Origin: Patescibacteria group bacterium
Lineage (GTDB): Bacteria > Patescibacteriota > Saccharimonadia > Saccharimonadales > CAIOMD01
Assembly: GCA_025453305.1 (NCBI GenBank)
Contig: JALOQO010000029.1
Coordinates: 1 to 7,141, forward strand
Direction of reading: 5' to 3'
DNA: 7,141 bases
Of this stretch, positions 1-6,186 are shown piece after piece. The notes under the pieces are model-generated. The model had not been told where the DNA came from, searched no databases, and saw nothing but the letters and a program-made list of their open reading frames with translations. Each line of letters begins with the position of its first letter. The stretch's first letter is position 1. The translations under genes were made by a program, and so were the position numbers.

Positions 1-2
1 TT

Positions 3-131
3 CATAGAAAGTTGCTTGCTATTGAAAATGATTGTCATAAATGTAGATCTCAAATGGCAATTAAGTATGGAGTAAAATTTGATGAGCGATTACTAAACAA
101 GCTATTTTCCAAATATAATGTTAAAATATAA
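3..131 (+). CDS. C-terminal end of an unrecognised protein (5' end outside window)
   Basis: An open frame enters from the left edge in frame 3 and stops at TAA 129-131, giving 42 residues that begin HRKLLAIEND and end FSKYNVKI. The other two forward frames meet stops early (TAG at 5-7 in frame 2, TAA at 73-75 in frame 1). The piece is basic, and its CHKC pair (C-x2-C) could be half of a zinc site, but that is only a possibility. I do not recognise the family and assign no function. It converges on tsaE, with about 85 bases between the two stop codons. Confidence 0.5.
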   Translation, partial: HRKLLAIENDCHKCRSQMAIKYGVKFDERLLNKLFSKYNVKI

Positions 132-136
132 TTGTC

Positions 137-167
137 AAGCTTTATTTTTGCAAATAATAGGCTTTTT
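137..167 (+). terminator. possible intrinsic terminator after the left-edge gene
   Basis: AAGC at 137-140 can pair with GCTT at 161-164, and TATTT at 143-147 with AAATA at 152-156 around a TTGC loop. The stem is interrupted by an unequal internal loop and followed by a short T run (163-167). It lies just after the stop at 131, as a terminator would, but the stem is AT-rich and weak. Confidence 0.3.
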
Positions 168-179
168 GAAGATAATCGC

Positions 180-205
180 GTCATTTTAAGTTACGCAATA
201 ATGAC
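180..205. terminator. weak hairpin between convergent genes
   Basis: GTCATT at 180-185 and AATGAC at 200-205 form a 6-base inverted repeat with a 14-base loop. It is followed on the + strand by TTTAATTTT. It sits 10 bases beyond the tsaE stop in a convergent gap, so it could serve either gene. The long loop makes it a poor terminator, so this is a low-confidence call. Confidence 0.2.
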
Positions 206-215
206 TTTAATTTTC

Positions 216-599
216 TTAATTAATATCAATTAATATAGTATCTTTGGGTAAAACATCCTTAATAATGTCTCCCCATTCTATTATTATAATATCAGAATCC
301 CGGCTCAAGTACTCTTGTAGTTCATATCCAACTATACCGGGGTTATCTAACCTGTAAAAGTCAAAATGATGTATTGTTAAATTTGAACTGTGGTATTCTT
401 TTTTTATTGTAAAGGTAGGGCTAGCGACCGTATCGTAACTACCGGCACCCTTAACAATCCCTTTTGTTAATGTTGTTTTTCCACCACCAAGATCGCTAAT
501 TAGTTGAATAATCTCGCCACCCTTTAAATTTGATCCCAACATATAGCCCACTTTTAGAGTTTCGTCTGCGGTATTGGTAATTATTGTAATTTTCTTCAT
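216..599 (-). CDS. tsaE: TsaE, tRNA threonylcarbamoyladenosine biosynthesis ATPase
   Basis: TsaE is the small P-loop ATPase that works with TsaB and TsaD to make N6-threonylcarbamoyladenosine at position 37 of ANN-decoding tRNAs (established for the family). With the start at MKKITII (599) the protein has 127 residues, slightly below the usual length of roughly 140-160. Visible motifs are the Walker A region SDLGGGKTT (35-43), the VASPTFT segment (58-64), HHFDFYRL (77-84) with its conserved Asp and Tyr-Arg, and IIEWGD (106-111). The first Walker A position is Ser35 where the family normally has Gly; the codon is AGC, one base from GGC. An in-frame ATG at 614 and a TTG at 620 would add residues with no homology feel. 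No Shine-Dalgarno sequence precedes any of these starts. A 14-base palindrome (600-613) abuts the chosen start. tsaB and tsaD are not in this window. Confidence 0.9.
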   Translation of the reverse strand: MKKITIITNTADETLKVGYMLGSNLKGGEIIQLISDLGGGKTTLTKGIVKGAGSYDTVASPTFTIKKEYHSSNLTIHHFDFYRLDNPGIVGYELQEYLSRDSDIIIIEWGDIIKDVLPKDTILIDIN

Positions 600-613
600 T
601 GCTAAATTTAGCA
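600..613. promoter_or_regulatory. perfect 14-base palindrome upstream of tsaE, candidate operator
   Basis: TGCTAAATTTAGCA is a perfect dyad directly before the tsaE ATG at 599. On the - strand it contains TAAATT (610-605), a weak -10-like hexamer placed 5 bases before that ATG, so a bound protein could block transcription initiation. It matches the dyad in the recA promoter (3457-3470) at 11 of 14 positions. If tsaE instead started at 614, the palindrome would fall inside the coding sequence. Regulatory function is inferred from position and the second copy. Confidence 0.45.
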
Positions 614-677
614 TAGACAAACAAAAAGATACTTACAAGCATTAACGAGTTTATTTATATATTAATAATCAATTTTA

Positions 678-706
678 TTACCAATATATAAATATGAGTT
701 TATAAT
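678..706 (+). promoter_or_regulatory. promoter for the PRC-barrel gene, probably leaderless
   Basis: TTACCA (678-683, 4 of 6 matches to TTGACA) lies 17 bases before a perfect TATAAT (701-706). The expected transcription start, about 6-7 bases after the -10 box, falls at 713-714, on the A of the ATG at 714. No Shine-Dalgarno sequence precedes the ATG. The arrangement therefore predicts an mRNA that begins at or next to its start codon. Confidence 0.65.
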
Positions 707-713
707 AAAAGTT

Positions 714-1268
714 ATGCTTTTATTTGGTTCTAGTATTGTTGGAAGCGGTTTATTTAGCGTAAGAAGCTCTGGCAGGATTGGTGCGGTAAATAGCCCACTT
801 ATTAACCCCAATAATCTTCATATCGATGGGTTTTATTGCCATACACATAATGGGCAATATTCTGGTATTGTGATAGATCAAGTCATTAGAGCAATCAGCT
901 ATAAAGGTGTCATAATTGATAACCACGAGGATATCAGCGAACCAAACGATTTAGTTAGACTAAAATCTGTCATTGATATTAAATTTCAGTTAATAGGCAA
1001 AGCTGTGTATAGTGGTAATTCAAAAATAGGGAAAGTTATAAACTATGTTTTTGACGACAAAAGCTTGTTTATTATTAAACTCCATGTTCAGCCAAGTCTT
1101 CTTAAAAGTTTTGGATCGAGCGAATTAATCATAGATAGGCAAAGTATCATAGAGGTGAGTGACAGCCGTATAACAATATCAGACAACACGGTCAAAGAAT
1201 CTCCAGCTGTTGGTCAAAAATTCTCTACCTCTTTTAATTCGGCTACTACTTCTGCGATATCAGAATAA
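714..1268 (+). CDS. tandem PRC-barrel domain protein
   Basis: This 184-residue protein appears to hold two PRC-barrel-like beta domains. The first covers about residues 5-65, with the pattern IVGSGLFSV...GRIGAVNSPLINP. The second covers about 92-150, with LIGKAVYSGNSKIGKVINYVFDD, the typical 'keep the value, report how the next strand is built' turn of PRC barrels. The C-terminal 30 residues are Ser/Thr-rich and probably disordered. PRC barrels occur in the RimM ribosome-maturation factor, in photosynthetic reaction centre H subunits and in many small uncharacterised proteins; RimM's own N-terminal domain is not evident, so I do not call it RimM. There is no signal peptide or clear membrane helix. 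The gene is divergent from tsaE, and its last 55 bases overlap the 3' end of recX on the other strand. Its exact role is unknown. Confidence 0.72.
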   Translation: MLLFGSSIVGSGLFSVRSSGRIGAVNSPLINPNNLHIDGFYCHTHNGQYSGIVIDQVIRAISYKGVIIDNHEDISEPNDLVRLKSVIDIKFQLIGKAVYSGNSKIGKVINYVFDDKSLFIIKLHVQPSLLKSFGSSELIIDRQSIIEVSDSRITISDNTVKESPAVGQKFSTSFNSATTSAISE

Positions 1269-1825
1269 CTGAAACCTTTTTGTGATAAATAGTTTATTAA
1301 TTTACGGTGTTCTGGGTATTTTATAAATAATTTCTTTGATTCTATTAGCTGTTTAATTCTGGTTTTTTGATTGGAGTTACCGTTAAGAGCTTGATCTATT
1401 ATGTTGCTATCTACACCCTTTTGCCTTAATTCTAACCGTATTTCTCTGTTACTTTTGTTTTTTCTAAGCCTGTTATCTACCCACCATTTAGTAAATTCAG
1501 TTTCATTTTGATACCCCTTAAGTGCAAACTCATTAGCGATATTTTCAATTAATTGCGGTTCGGCACCCTTTCGTTTTAAATAATCAATAAGTTCTTTTTG
1601 GGAATGTGGCCGGCTTAAGACCCACTCCAGTGCCCTAGTCCTTATCTTGCCATCTGCTGATATTTTATGAAGCTTTTTTAATTCTTGATCGGTTATATCA
1701 GAGTTAGTCTTTAGTTTTTGCTCTAAGACTTGGTCTAGACTTAAAGATAACTCATATTTACCATCTACGAAAACATTTACCCTATCCTTATTCTTTTGCT
1801 GCGCCGTTAGTTTAGTTACCTTCAC
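1214..1825 (-). CDS. recX: RecX, regulator of RecA
   Basis: RecX binds RecA filaments and modulates, usually inhibits, their extension and activity. The 203-residue product shows the family's repeated three-helix units: about 65-111 (ALEWVLSRPHSQKELIDYL...GYQNETEF), 126-147 (NREIRLELRQKGVDSNIIDQAL) and 169-197 (HRKLINYLSQKGFSYSDIAEVV). Residues 1-55 form a predicted beta-rich N-terminal extension like those in many longer RecX proteins. The start is GTG at 1825, only 6 bases beyond the stop of the upstream hydrolase gene and without a clear Shine-Dalgarno sequence, so translation is probably coupled. The stop is TGA (1214-1216), the only TGA stop among the complete genes here. The location two genes behind recA supports the call. 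Its 3' end runs 55 bases under the convergent PRC-barrel gene. Confidence 0.9.
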   Translation of the reverse strand: MKVTKLTAQQKNKDRVNVFVDGKYELSLSLDQVLEQKLKTNSDITDQELKKLHKISADGKIRTRALEWVLSRPHSQKELIDYLKRKGAEPQLIENIANEFALKGYQNETEFTKWWVDNRLRKNKSNREIRLELRQKGVDSNIIDQALNGNSNQKTRIKQLIESKKLFIKYPEHRKLINYLSQKGFSYSDIAEVVAELKEVENF

Positions 1826-1831
1826 TACTAT

Positions 1832-2401
1832 TTAAATTTCGCTTTCTATAACTTGTAAGAGTTGAGGAAATTCTTTTCTTCCCCAAGTACTCCCGAGATG
1901 ATGACCGTTTTCAATCACGGTTAATGAACCGTTGACTTTTTGGCACAACAACTTAACATCTTCAATGTCACAGAATGGATCATCACTACCATGAACAAAA
2001 TAAAACTTGGAGCATTTTTTCGTCAATTCAACTGGGTTGTACTGCGACAAAAATAGTCCATCAAACTGCCCTGGATCAACCCAGTCAGCATCTTTAGTCA
2101 ATTTTTCATTCAAAAAAGTACTTACTAAAACAGAGGCCTTAACTTTTGGAAACCAGTCGGCTTGGAGTAAATTTAAAATTGTAGTTGCACCCGATGAATG
2201 CCCTATTAGTAAGTTGTCGTTAAATTCCCAGCCTGAATTCTTCACAAATTCTTCGTAAACTTTGCGGTCTGGGGTATGGTTGTTTGGTAGCAAGGGCGCA
2301 AAAACTTTATAGCCCTTAGCTGTTATTTCATTAACAAACCAGGGATACCAATTGGTTTCGGGCCCATCATTAGTACCATGAAAAAAGGCTGCTTTTTTCA
2401 T
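1832..2401 (-). CDS. RBBP9/YdeN-type alpha/beta hydrolase
   Basis: This 189-residue protein has the compact single-domain alpha/beta hydrolase fold of the RBBP9/YdeN group, and its length is normal for that group. The N-terminal strand and oxyanion region read KAAFFHGTNDGPETNWYPW. The nucleophile elbow is GHSSG (67-71), with Ser69 as the likely nucleophile. The acid is in HGSDDPF (137-143), most likely Asp141, and the base is His167 or His168 in ENGHHLG. All triad residues are present, so the enzyme should be active as a serine hydrolase; its substrate is unknown. It lies between recA (3-base gap) and recX (6-base gap), so it is probably co-transcribed. No Shine-Dalgarno sequence is seen before its ATG, which suggests coupling to recA translation. 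A DNA-repair role is not implied by its sequence, only raised by its position. Confidence 0.85.
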   Translation of the reverse strand: MKKAAFFHGTNDGPETNWYPWFVNEITAKGYKVFAPLLPNNHTPDRKVYEEFVKNSGWEFNDNLLIGHSSGATTILNLLQADWFPKVKASVLVSTFLNEKLTKDADWVDPGQFDGLFLSQYNPVELTKKCSKFYFVHGSDDPFCDIEDVKLLCQKVNGSLTVIENGHHLGSTWGRKEFPQLLQVIESEI

Positions 2402-2404
2402 GAT

Positions 2405-3418
2405 TTATGCGGCAGCGGTGCGGACTTTTTTATCGATTTCTGCTAAAACTTTGGGGTTTTCTTCTAGATATTTTTTAGCCGCTTCTCGTCCTTGACCAAT
2501 TTTTTCACCAGCATACTCAAACCATGCTCCACTTTTACCAACAATTTCGTGCTGGACTGCTAAATCTAGTGTTTCGCCCTCTTTACTTATGCCCTTGTTG
2601 TACATAATGTCAAACTCGGCTTCTCTAAAAGGCGGTGCAATTTTATTTTTAACAACCTTGACCTTTACCCTGTTACCAATTACTGACTCTGCAGTTTTTA
2701 TCTGACTTATACGTCTAATATCCATCCTAACAGATGCATAAAACTTTAATGCATTACCACCAGTAGTAGTTTCGGGGTTACCAAACATAACGCCAATCTT
2801 CATTCGTAACTGATTAATAAATATTACTGTGCATTTACTTTTATTAATTACACCTGTAAGTTTTCGTAAAGCTTGGCTCATTAACCGAGCTTGCAAACCC
2901 ATATGCGCGTCTCCCATATCACCATCAATTTCAGCTTGTGGAACAAGAGCCGCCACTGAATCTACCACAATAATATCTACAGCATTGCTTCTTACTAGAG
3001 TTTCTACAATTTCTAATGCTTGTTCACCGTTGTCTGGTTGTGAAACTAAAAGATTAGATACATTCACACCAATTCTTTCGGCATAAGCTGGATCTAAAGC
3101 ATGCTCAGCATCTATAAATGCTGCCGTGCCACCAGATATTTGGACTTGTGCAACGGTATGCAAAGCCAAAGTTGTTTTACCACTACTCTCTGGACCGTAA
3201 ACTTCAATAATCCTGCCCCTCGGTATCCCACCCCCTAGGGCTATGTCTAACCCTAAACTACCACTAGAAACGGTTTCTACATCAATTTTGTGATCTTCGC
3301 CAAGTTGCATTATAGATCCCTGCCCAAACTGCTTTTTAATTTGATCCACGGCCAGATCTAGGGCTTGCTTTTTGCCATCTTGCTTGTCGCCACCTGTTGC
3401 ATTAGATTTATTCGCCAT
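2405..3418 (-). CDS. recA: RecA recombinase
   Basis: RecA polymerises on single-stranded DNA, drives homologous strand exchange and stimulates LexA-type self-cleavage where such repressors exist. From ATG 3418 it has 337 residues. The N-terminal polymerisation region is followed by Walker A GPESSGKT (75-82), Walker B DIIVVDS (148-154), the loop L1 region around [13 protein letters not shown] (163-175), [21 protein letters not shown] (201-221) including loop L2, and the C-terminal domain (about 270-337). The tail ends KKVRTAAA, shorter and less acidic than the E. coli tail (353 residues). I chose ATG 3418 over the in-frame GTG at 3427 because AAGGAAGG (3434-3427) sits 8 bases before it and would overlap the GTG. 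It heads the cluster recA-hydrolase-recX and is divergent from pilB. Confidence 0.98.
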   Translation of the reverse strand: MANKSNATGGDKQDGKKQALDLAVDQIKKQFGQGSIMQLGEDHKIDVETVSSGSLGLDIALGGGIPRGRIIEVYGPESSGKTTLALHTVAQVQISGGTAAFIDAEHALDPAYAERIGVNVSNLLVSQPDNGEQALEIVETLVRSNAVDIIVVDSVAALVPQAEIDGDMGDAHMGLQARLMSQALRKLTGVINKSKCTVIFINQLRMKIGVMFGNPETTTGGNALKFYASVRMDIRRISQIKTAESVIGNRVKVKVVKNKIAPPFREAEFDIMYNKGISKEGETLDLAVQHEIVGKSGAWFEYAGEKIGQGREAAKKYLEENPKVLAEIDKKVRTAAA

Positions 3419-3426
3419 ATTTAACA

Positions 3427-3434
3427 CCTTCCTT
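3427..3434 (-). promoter_or_regulatory. recA ribosome binding site
   Basis: AAGGAAGG on the - strand, 8 bases before ATG 3418, is a strong Shine-Dalgarno match and decides the start codon. It contrasts with the unled or coupled starts of most other genes in the window. Confidence 0.8.
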
Positions 3435-3444
3435 TTAACGGCTT

Positions 3445-3476
3445 ATTATACTGTATTACTAAGTTTAGTATATCAA
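3445..3476 (-). promoter_or_regulatory. recA promoter with a long spacer
   Basis: A perfect TATAAT (3450-3445) predicts a transcription start near 3438, giving a 5' leader of about 20 bases with the Shine-Dalgarno sequence inside it. The best -35 element is TTGATA (3476-3471), but the spacer is 20 bases rather than 17. The spacer contains the dyad at 3457-3470. The -10 call is fairly secure; the -35 is less so. Confidence 0.55.
3457..3470. promoter_or_regulatory. dyad in the recA promoter, candidate operator
   Basis: TACTAAGTTTAGTA has 6-base inverted arms (TACTAA/TTAGTA) around a GT centre. It lies between the -10 and the likely -35 of recA, where a bound repressor would exclude RNA polymerase. 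It matches the palindrome at tsaE (600-613) at 11 of 14 positions, giving the shared form TRCTAARTTTAGYA. It is unlike the E. coli (CTGT-N8-ACAG) and Bacillus (GAAC-N4-GTTC) LexA boxes. The regulator is unknown, though recA is the classic LexA target. Confidence 0.5.
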
Positions 3477-3582
3477 ATTTATTACATCTGTTTACTTGAT
3501 TATTAAGTGCTAAGTGAGATACCATAAACTTAAGCATGAAAACAAATAATTTTTTTCTTTTGGGCATTGATTCCAACTATCT

Positions 3583-3587
3583 AAGGA
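3583..3587 (+). promoter_or_regulatory. pilB ribosome binding site
   Basis: AAGGA lies 7 bases before ATG 3595, a standard Shine-Dalgarno arrangement that supports this start. Confidence 0.7.
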
Positions 3588-3594
3588 TAAGATT

Positions 3595-5391
3595 ATGAGA
3601 GTATCAGACAAGTTAGTAGAATCACTACTGGTAAGCCTAAACAAGGTTACCCCAGAAAGACTAAACGAACTACAACAACAAGAGCAAGCCGAACACAAAC
3701 CATTACAAGACATAGCCTTATCTGCGGGTTTGTTATCCGAAAAAGACATAACAATTGCCTTTGCCGAGCAAATTGATGTTCCTTTTGTAGAAATAAATGT
3801 TAAAGATATTGACAGAGAAACCCTACATTTAATACCCGAAAGAATTGCCCGCCAGTACAAAGTAGTAGTTTACGGTACAACCCCAGAAGGTATGCGCCTA
3901 CTGGCAATGGAAGACCCAGACGATATCCAAGCTATAAGTTTTTTGCAAAAACAATTAGGAACGGATGTAAAAGTATCTATAGCTACTCATACCAACATCC
4001 TTCAGGCTATAGAACAATACCGCGAAAACATTAGCTCGGAAATCACCGAAATTATATCATCGGAACAAGAAGAGCAAGAGGCATCTGAATTTACAGAAGA
4101 AGACCTAGCAGAGGATTCACCGGTTGCTCAAACTGTTAATTTAATAATCGAAGGTGCAATAAAATCTAGTGCATCCGATATCCATATAGAACCCCGAGAG
4201 GGTTATGTCTTGGTACGATATCGAATAGACGGGATCTTAAAAGAAGTCAATAAATTACCTAAAAAAATGCAAGGTGCGCTAGTATCCAGAATAAAAATTC
4301 TGTCTAACTTAAAAATCGATGAACGGCGAGCCCCTCAAGACGGTAGATTTAAAATAGGTATTAATGGCCTACTGTATGCATTAAGAGTGTCTACTCTACC
4401 GATTACAGATGGCGAAAAGGTAGTTATGAGGATTTTAAACGAATCTTCAAAGGCATTGACCTTAGAAGAGCTCGGTTATTGGGGTTATAGCCTGGATATT
4501 ATCAATAAAGCAATAATACAACCCCACGGTATGGTGCTGGTTACTGGGCCAACTGGATCAGGTAAGTCTACTAGTTTGTTTAGCGTACTAAGTATCTTAA
4601 ATAACGCGACAGTCAATATATCGACCGTAGAAGATCCGGTTGAATATAAAATTCATGGCGCAAACCAAACCCAAGTTAATCCACAAGCCGGAATGACTTT
4701 TGCTAGTGGTCTTAGAGCATTACTTAGGCAAGATCCAAATATTATTATGGTAGGAGAAATCCGTGACGGTGAAACAGCTGGCTTAGGTGTGCAGGCCGCC
4801 CTAACTGGGCACTTGGTTTTTGCGACACTACACACCAACAACGCAGCAACTTGCTTACCTAGACTTTTAGACATGGGTATTGAGCCATTTTTAATAGCCA
4901 GTACCGTAAGAGCGGTGGTTGGTCAAAGGTTAGTAAGAAGATTATGTCAACATTGCCGTGAACAATTTAAGCCAGATTCGATTATGATCAAAAGAGTAGC
5001 TCAATCATTTAAAATAAACAATTCGTCTATTATGCAACAGATTAATAGCTTGGAGGTTCAGGCGGCAAAGGCAGGAATTGGCTCAACTACCAAGAAAGAT
5101 GCCGATAGCTATGCTACTACAGCTAAAGGTATTAGCTATTTGTGGCAAGCAAATACAGACGGATGCGACGAATGTAACCACACCGGATATCGAGGCAGAA
5201 TGGGTATTTACGAAGTTCTCGAAAACAATGTTGATATTCAAAAACTAATTGTTGCTAATGGCACAAGTGATGTAATTCAAAATCAGGCAATAAAAGACGG
5301 TATGATAACAATGCAACTTGATGGTTTAATTAAAGCGCTTAGGGGCCAAACTACTATAGAAGAAATTCTTAGAGTTACCGCAGAGGATTAG
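3595..5391 (+). CDS. pilB: PilB/GspE-type type IV pilus assembly ATPase
   Basis: This 598-residue secretion ATPase powers pilin polymerisation at the cytoplasmic face of the membrane. Residues 1-140 form the N-terminal GspE/MshEN-like domain (LNELQQQEQ...LSEKDITIAFAEQIDVPFVEIN), followed by an acidic linker (about 147-175). The ATPase core has SASDIHIEP (192-200), Walker A GPTGSGKST (318-326), the Asp box STVEDPVE (343-350), Walker B IIMVGEIRD (383-391) and the His box TGHLVFATLHT (404-414). A tetracysteine zinc site is C451-x2-C454 with C524-x2-C527. The two pairs are 69 residues apart because of an insertion of low similarity. The N-terminal domain and zinc site favour PilB/GspE over the retraction ATPase PilT. 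pilC follows after 3 bases. Upstream, TTGATT (3496-3501) and TACCAT (3520-3525) form only a weak promoter candidate. Confidence 0.95.
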   Translation: MRVSDKLVESLLVSLNKVTPERLNELQQQEQAEHKPLQDIALSAGLLSEKDITIAFAEQIDVPFVEINVKDIDRETLHLIPERIARQYKVVVYGTTPEGMRLLAMEDPDDIQAISFLQKQLGTDVKVSIATHTNILQAIEQYRENISSEITEIISSEQEEQEASEFTEEDLAEDSPVAQTVNLIIEGAIKSSASDIHIEPREGYVLVRYRIDGILKEVNKLPKKMQGALVSRIKILSNLKIDERRAPQDGRFKIGINGLLYALRVSTLPITDGEKVVMRILNESSKALTLEELGYWGYSLDIINKAIIQPHGMVLVTGPTGSGKSTSLFSVLSILNNATVNISTVEDPVEYKIHGANQTQVNPQAGMTFASGLRALLRQDPNIIMVGEIRDGETAGLGVQAALTGHLVFATLHTNNAATCLPRLLDMGIEPFLIASTVRAVVGQRLVRRLCQHCREQFKPDSIMIKRVAQSFKINNSSIMQQINSLEVQAAKAGIGSTTKKDADSYATTAKGISYLWQANTDGCDECNHTGYRGRMGIYEVLENNVDIQKLIVANGTSDVIQNQAIKDGMITMQLDGLIKALRGQTTIEEILRVTAED

Positions 5392-5394
5392 CAA

Positions 5395-6186
5395 ATGGTA
5401 AAATTCGCGTATAAAGCAATAAATCAATCAGGAGCGGTGGTAGAAGGTGTTATAGATGCAAGCGCTAAGCAGGGTGCAGTAGATTCGTTAAAGAAACAGA
5501 ACTTAAGACCACTAAAAGTATCGCAAGCTAAGAATTATGGATTTAGTAAAATATTTAATAAAAAAGTAAAAACTAAAGATATTACAATTTTTACTAGACA
5601 ACTTTCTACAATGATATCGGCCGGCGTCCCCCTGAATAGAGCATTTTACACTTTACAAGCACAGTCCGACAATAAATACTTTCAATCTATAATTGCCGAT
5701 ATTGCTAAACAAATAGAGGGTGGCACAAGTATTGGCGATGCTCTTAAGAAATATCCAGATGTCTTTGATGATGTATATGTAAATATGGTAATCGCTGGTG
5801 AATCTGGTGGTATACTAGACGAAATCCTAAAAAGGCTAGCAGTACAACTAGAAAAAAACGAAACAATTAAAAAGAAAGTCAAAAGTGCCACTACTTATCC
5901 CAAGGTAGTTTTTGGAATAACAATTTTAGCTTTTATAGTTGTAATGAATGTAATAGTCCCCAAGATAGGTGGTATGCTTTACGAGCTCAACCCAGAGGCC
6001 GAGCTACCAATGCTTACCCAAATTATGATTAGTATTAGTGATTTTAGTAAAAAATATGCAGTATTCATAATAATAATTGGATTTATTGGTATTTATTTTA
6101 TTAGAAAATATATCTTCAAATTGAGACCAAGCGTTTGTTTTGGGATCACTTTTTTGAATCATTCCTTTTGGGGTTCTAACTCTTAA
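5395..6186 (+). pseudogene. pilC: PilC/GspF inner-membrane platform protein, 3' end replaced
   Basis: PilC is the membrane platform on which PilB acts. The start ATG 5395 follows pilB by 3 bases, and AGAGGA (5382-5387) inside the pilB end serves as its Shine-Dalgarno sequence. The N-terminal part (FAYKAINQSGAVVEGVIDA) is typical. The first T2SSF domain covers about 62-185 (FTRQLSTMISAGVPLNRAF... VIAGESGGILDEIL), with membrane segments at about 172-190 and 222-238. PilC proteins are usually about 400 residues with a second T2SSF domain and a last membrane helix. Here homology ends near residue 240, and residues about 243-263 are the antisense of the glycosyltransferase gene. The protein as read should not function. 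Whether the break is biological or an assembly artefact cannot be told from the sequence alone. Confidence 0.8.

Noticed and set aside
218..236. Direct repeat AATTAATAT-C-AATTAATAT
   Set aside because: It falls in the last codons and stop of tsaE and is low-complexity AT sequence.
949..966. Inverted repeat TTTAG-TTAGA-CTAAA inside the PRC-barrel gene
   Set aside because: The arms are in the opposite order to the candidate operator and it lies mid-gene with no promoter nearby.
1214..1216. Possible TGA recoding, as in Gracilibacteria/Absconditabacteria
   Set aside because: RecX ends plausibly at this TGA, and all other genes read full length under the standard code without needing TGA as glycine.
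2007..2258. Open frame on the + strand, antisense to the hydrolase
   Set aside because: It is fully inside a well-supported gene on the other strand and has no recognisable domain.
2558..2571. TGCTAAATCTAGTG, a 12 of 14 match to the tsaE/recA dyad
   Set aside because: It lies inside the conserved recA coding sequence (encoding LDLAVQ) and its right arm is imperfect, so it is most likely chance.
2829..3086. Open frame on the + strand, antisense to recA
   Set aside because: It is a shadow of the strongly conserved RecA frame.
3510..3860. Open frame on the - strand across the pilB start, Ser/Cys-rich
   Set aside because: Its composition is typical of an antisense shadow, it covers the pilB Shine-Dalgarno region and it has no domain.
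4653..4874. Open frame on the - strand inside pilB
   Set aside because: It is the antisense of the conserved ATPase core.
3595..5391. PilT (retraction ATPase) as an alternative identity
   Set aside because: PilT lacks the 140-residue N-terminal domain and the tetracysteine zinc site seen here.
5682..5891. Open frame on the - strand inside pilC
   Set aside because: It is the antisense of the first T2SSF domain, and its hydrophobic, Ser-rich character follows from that.
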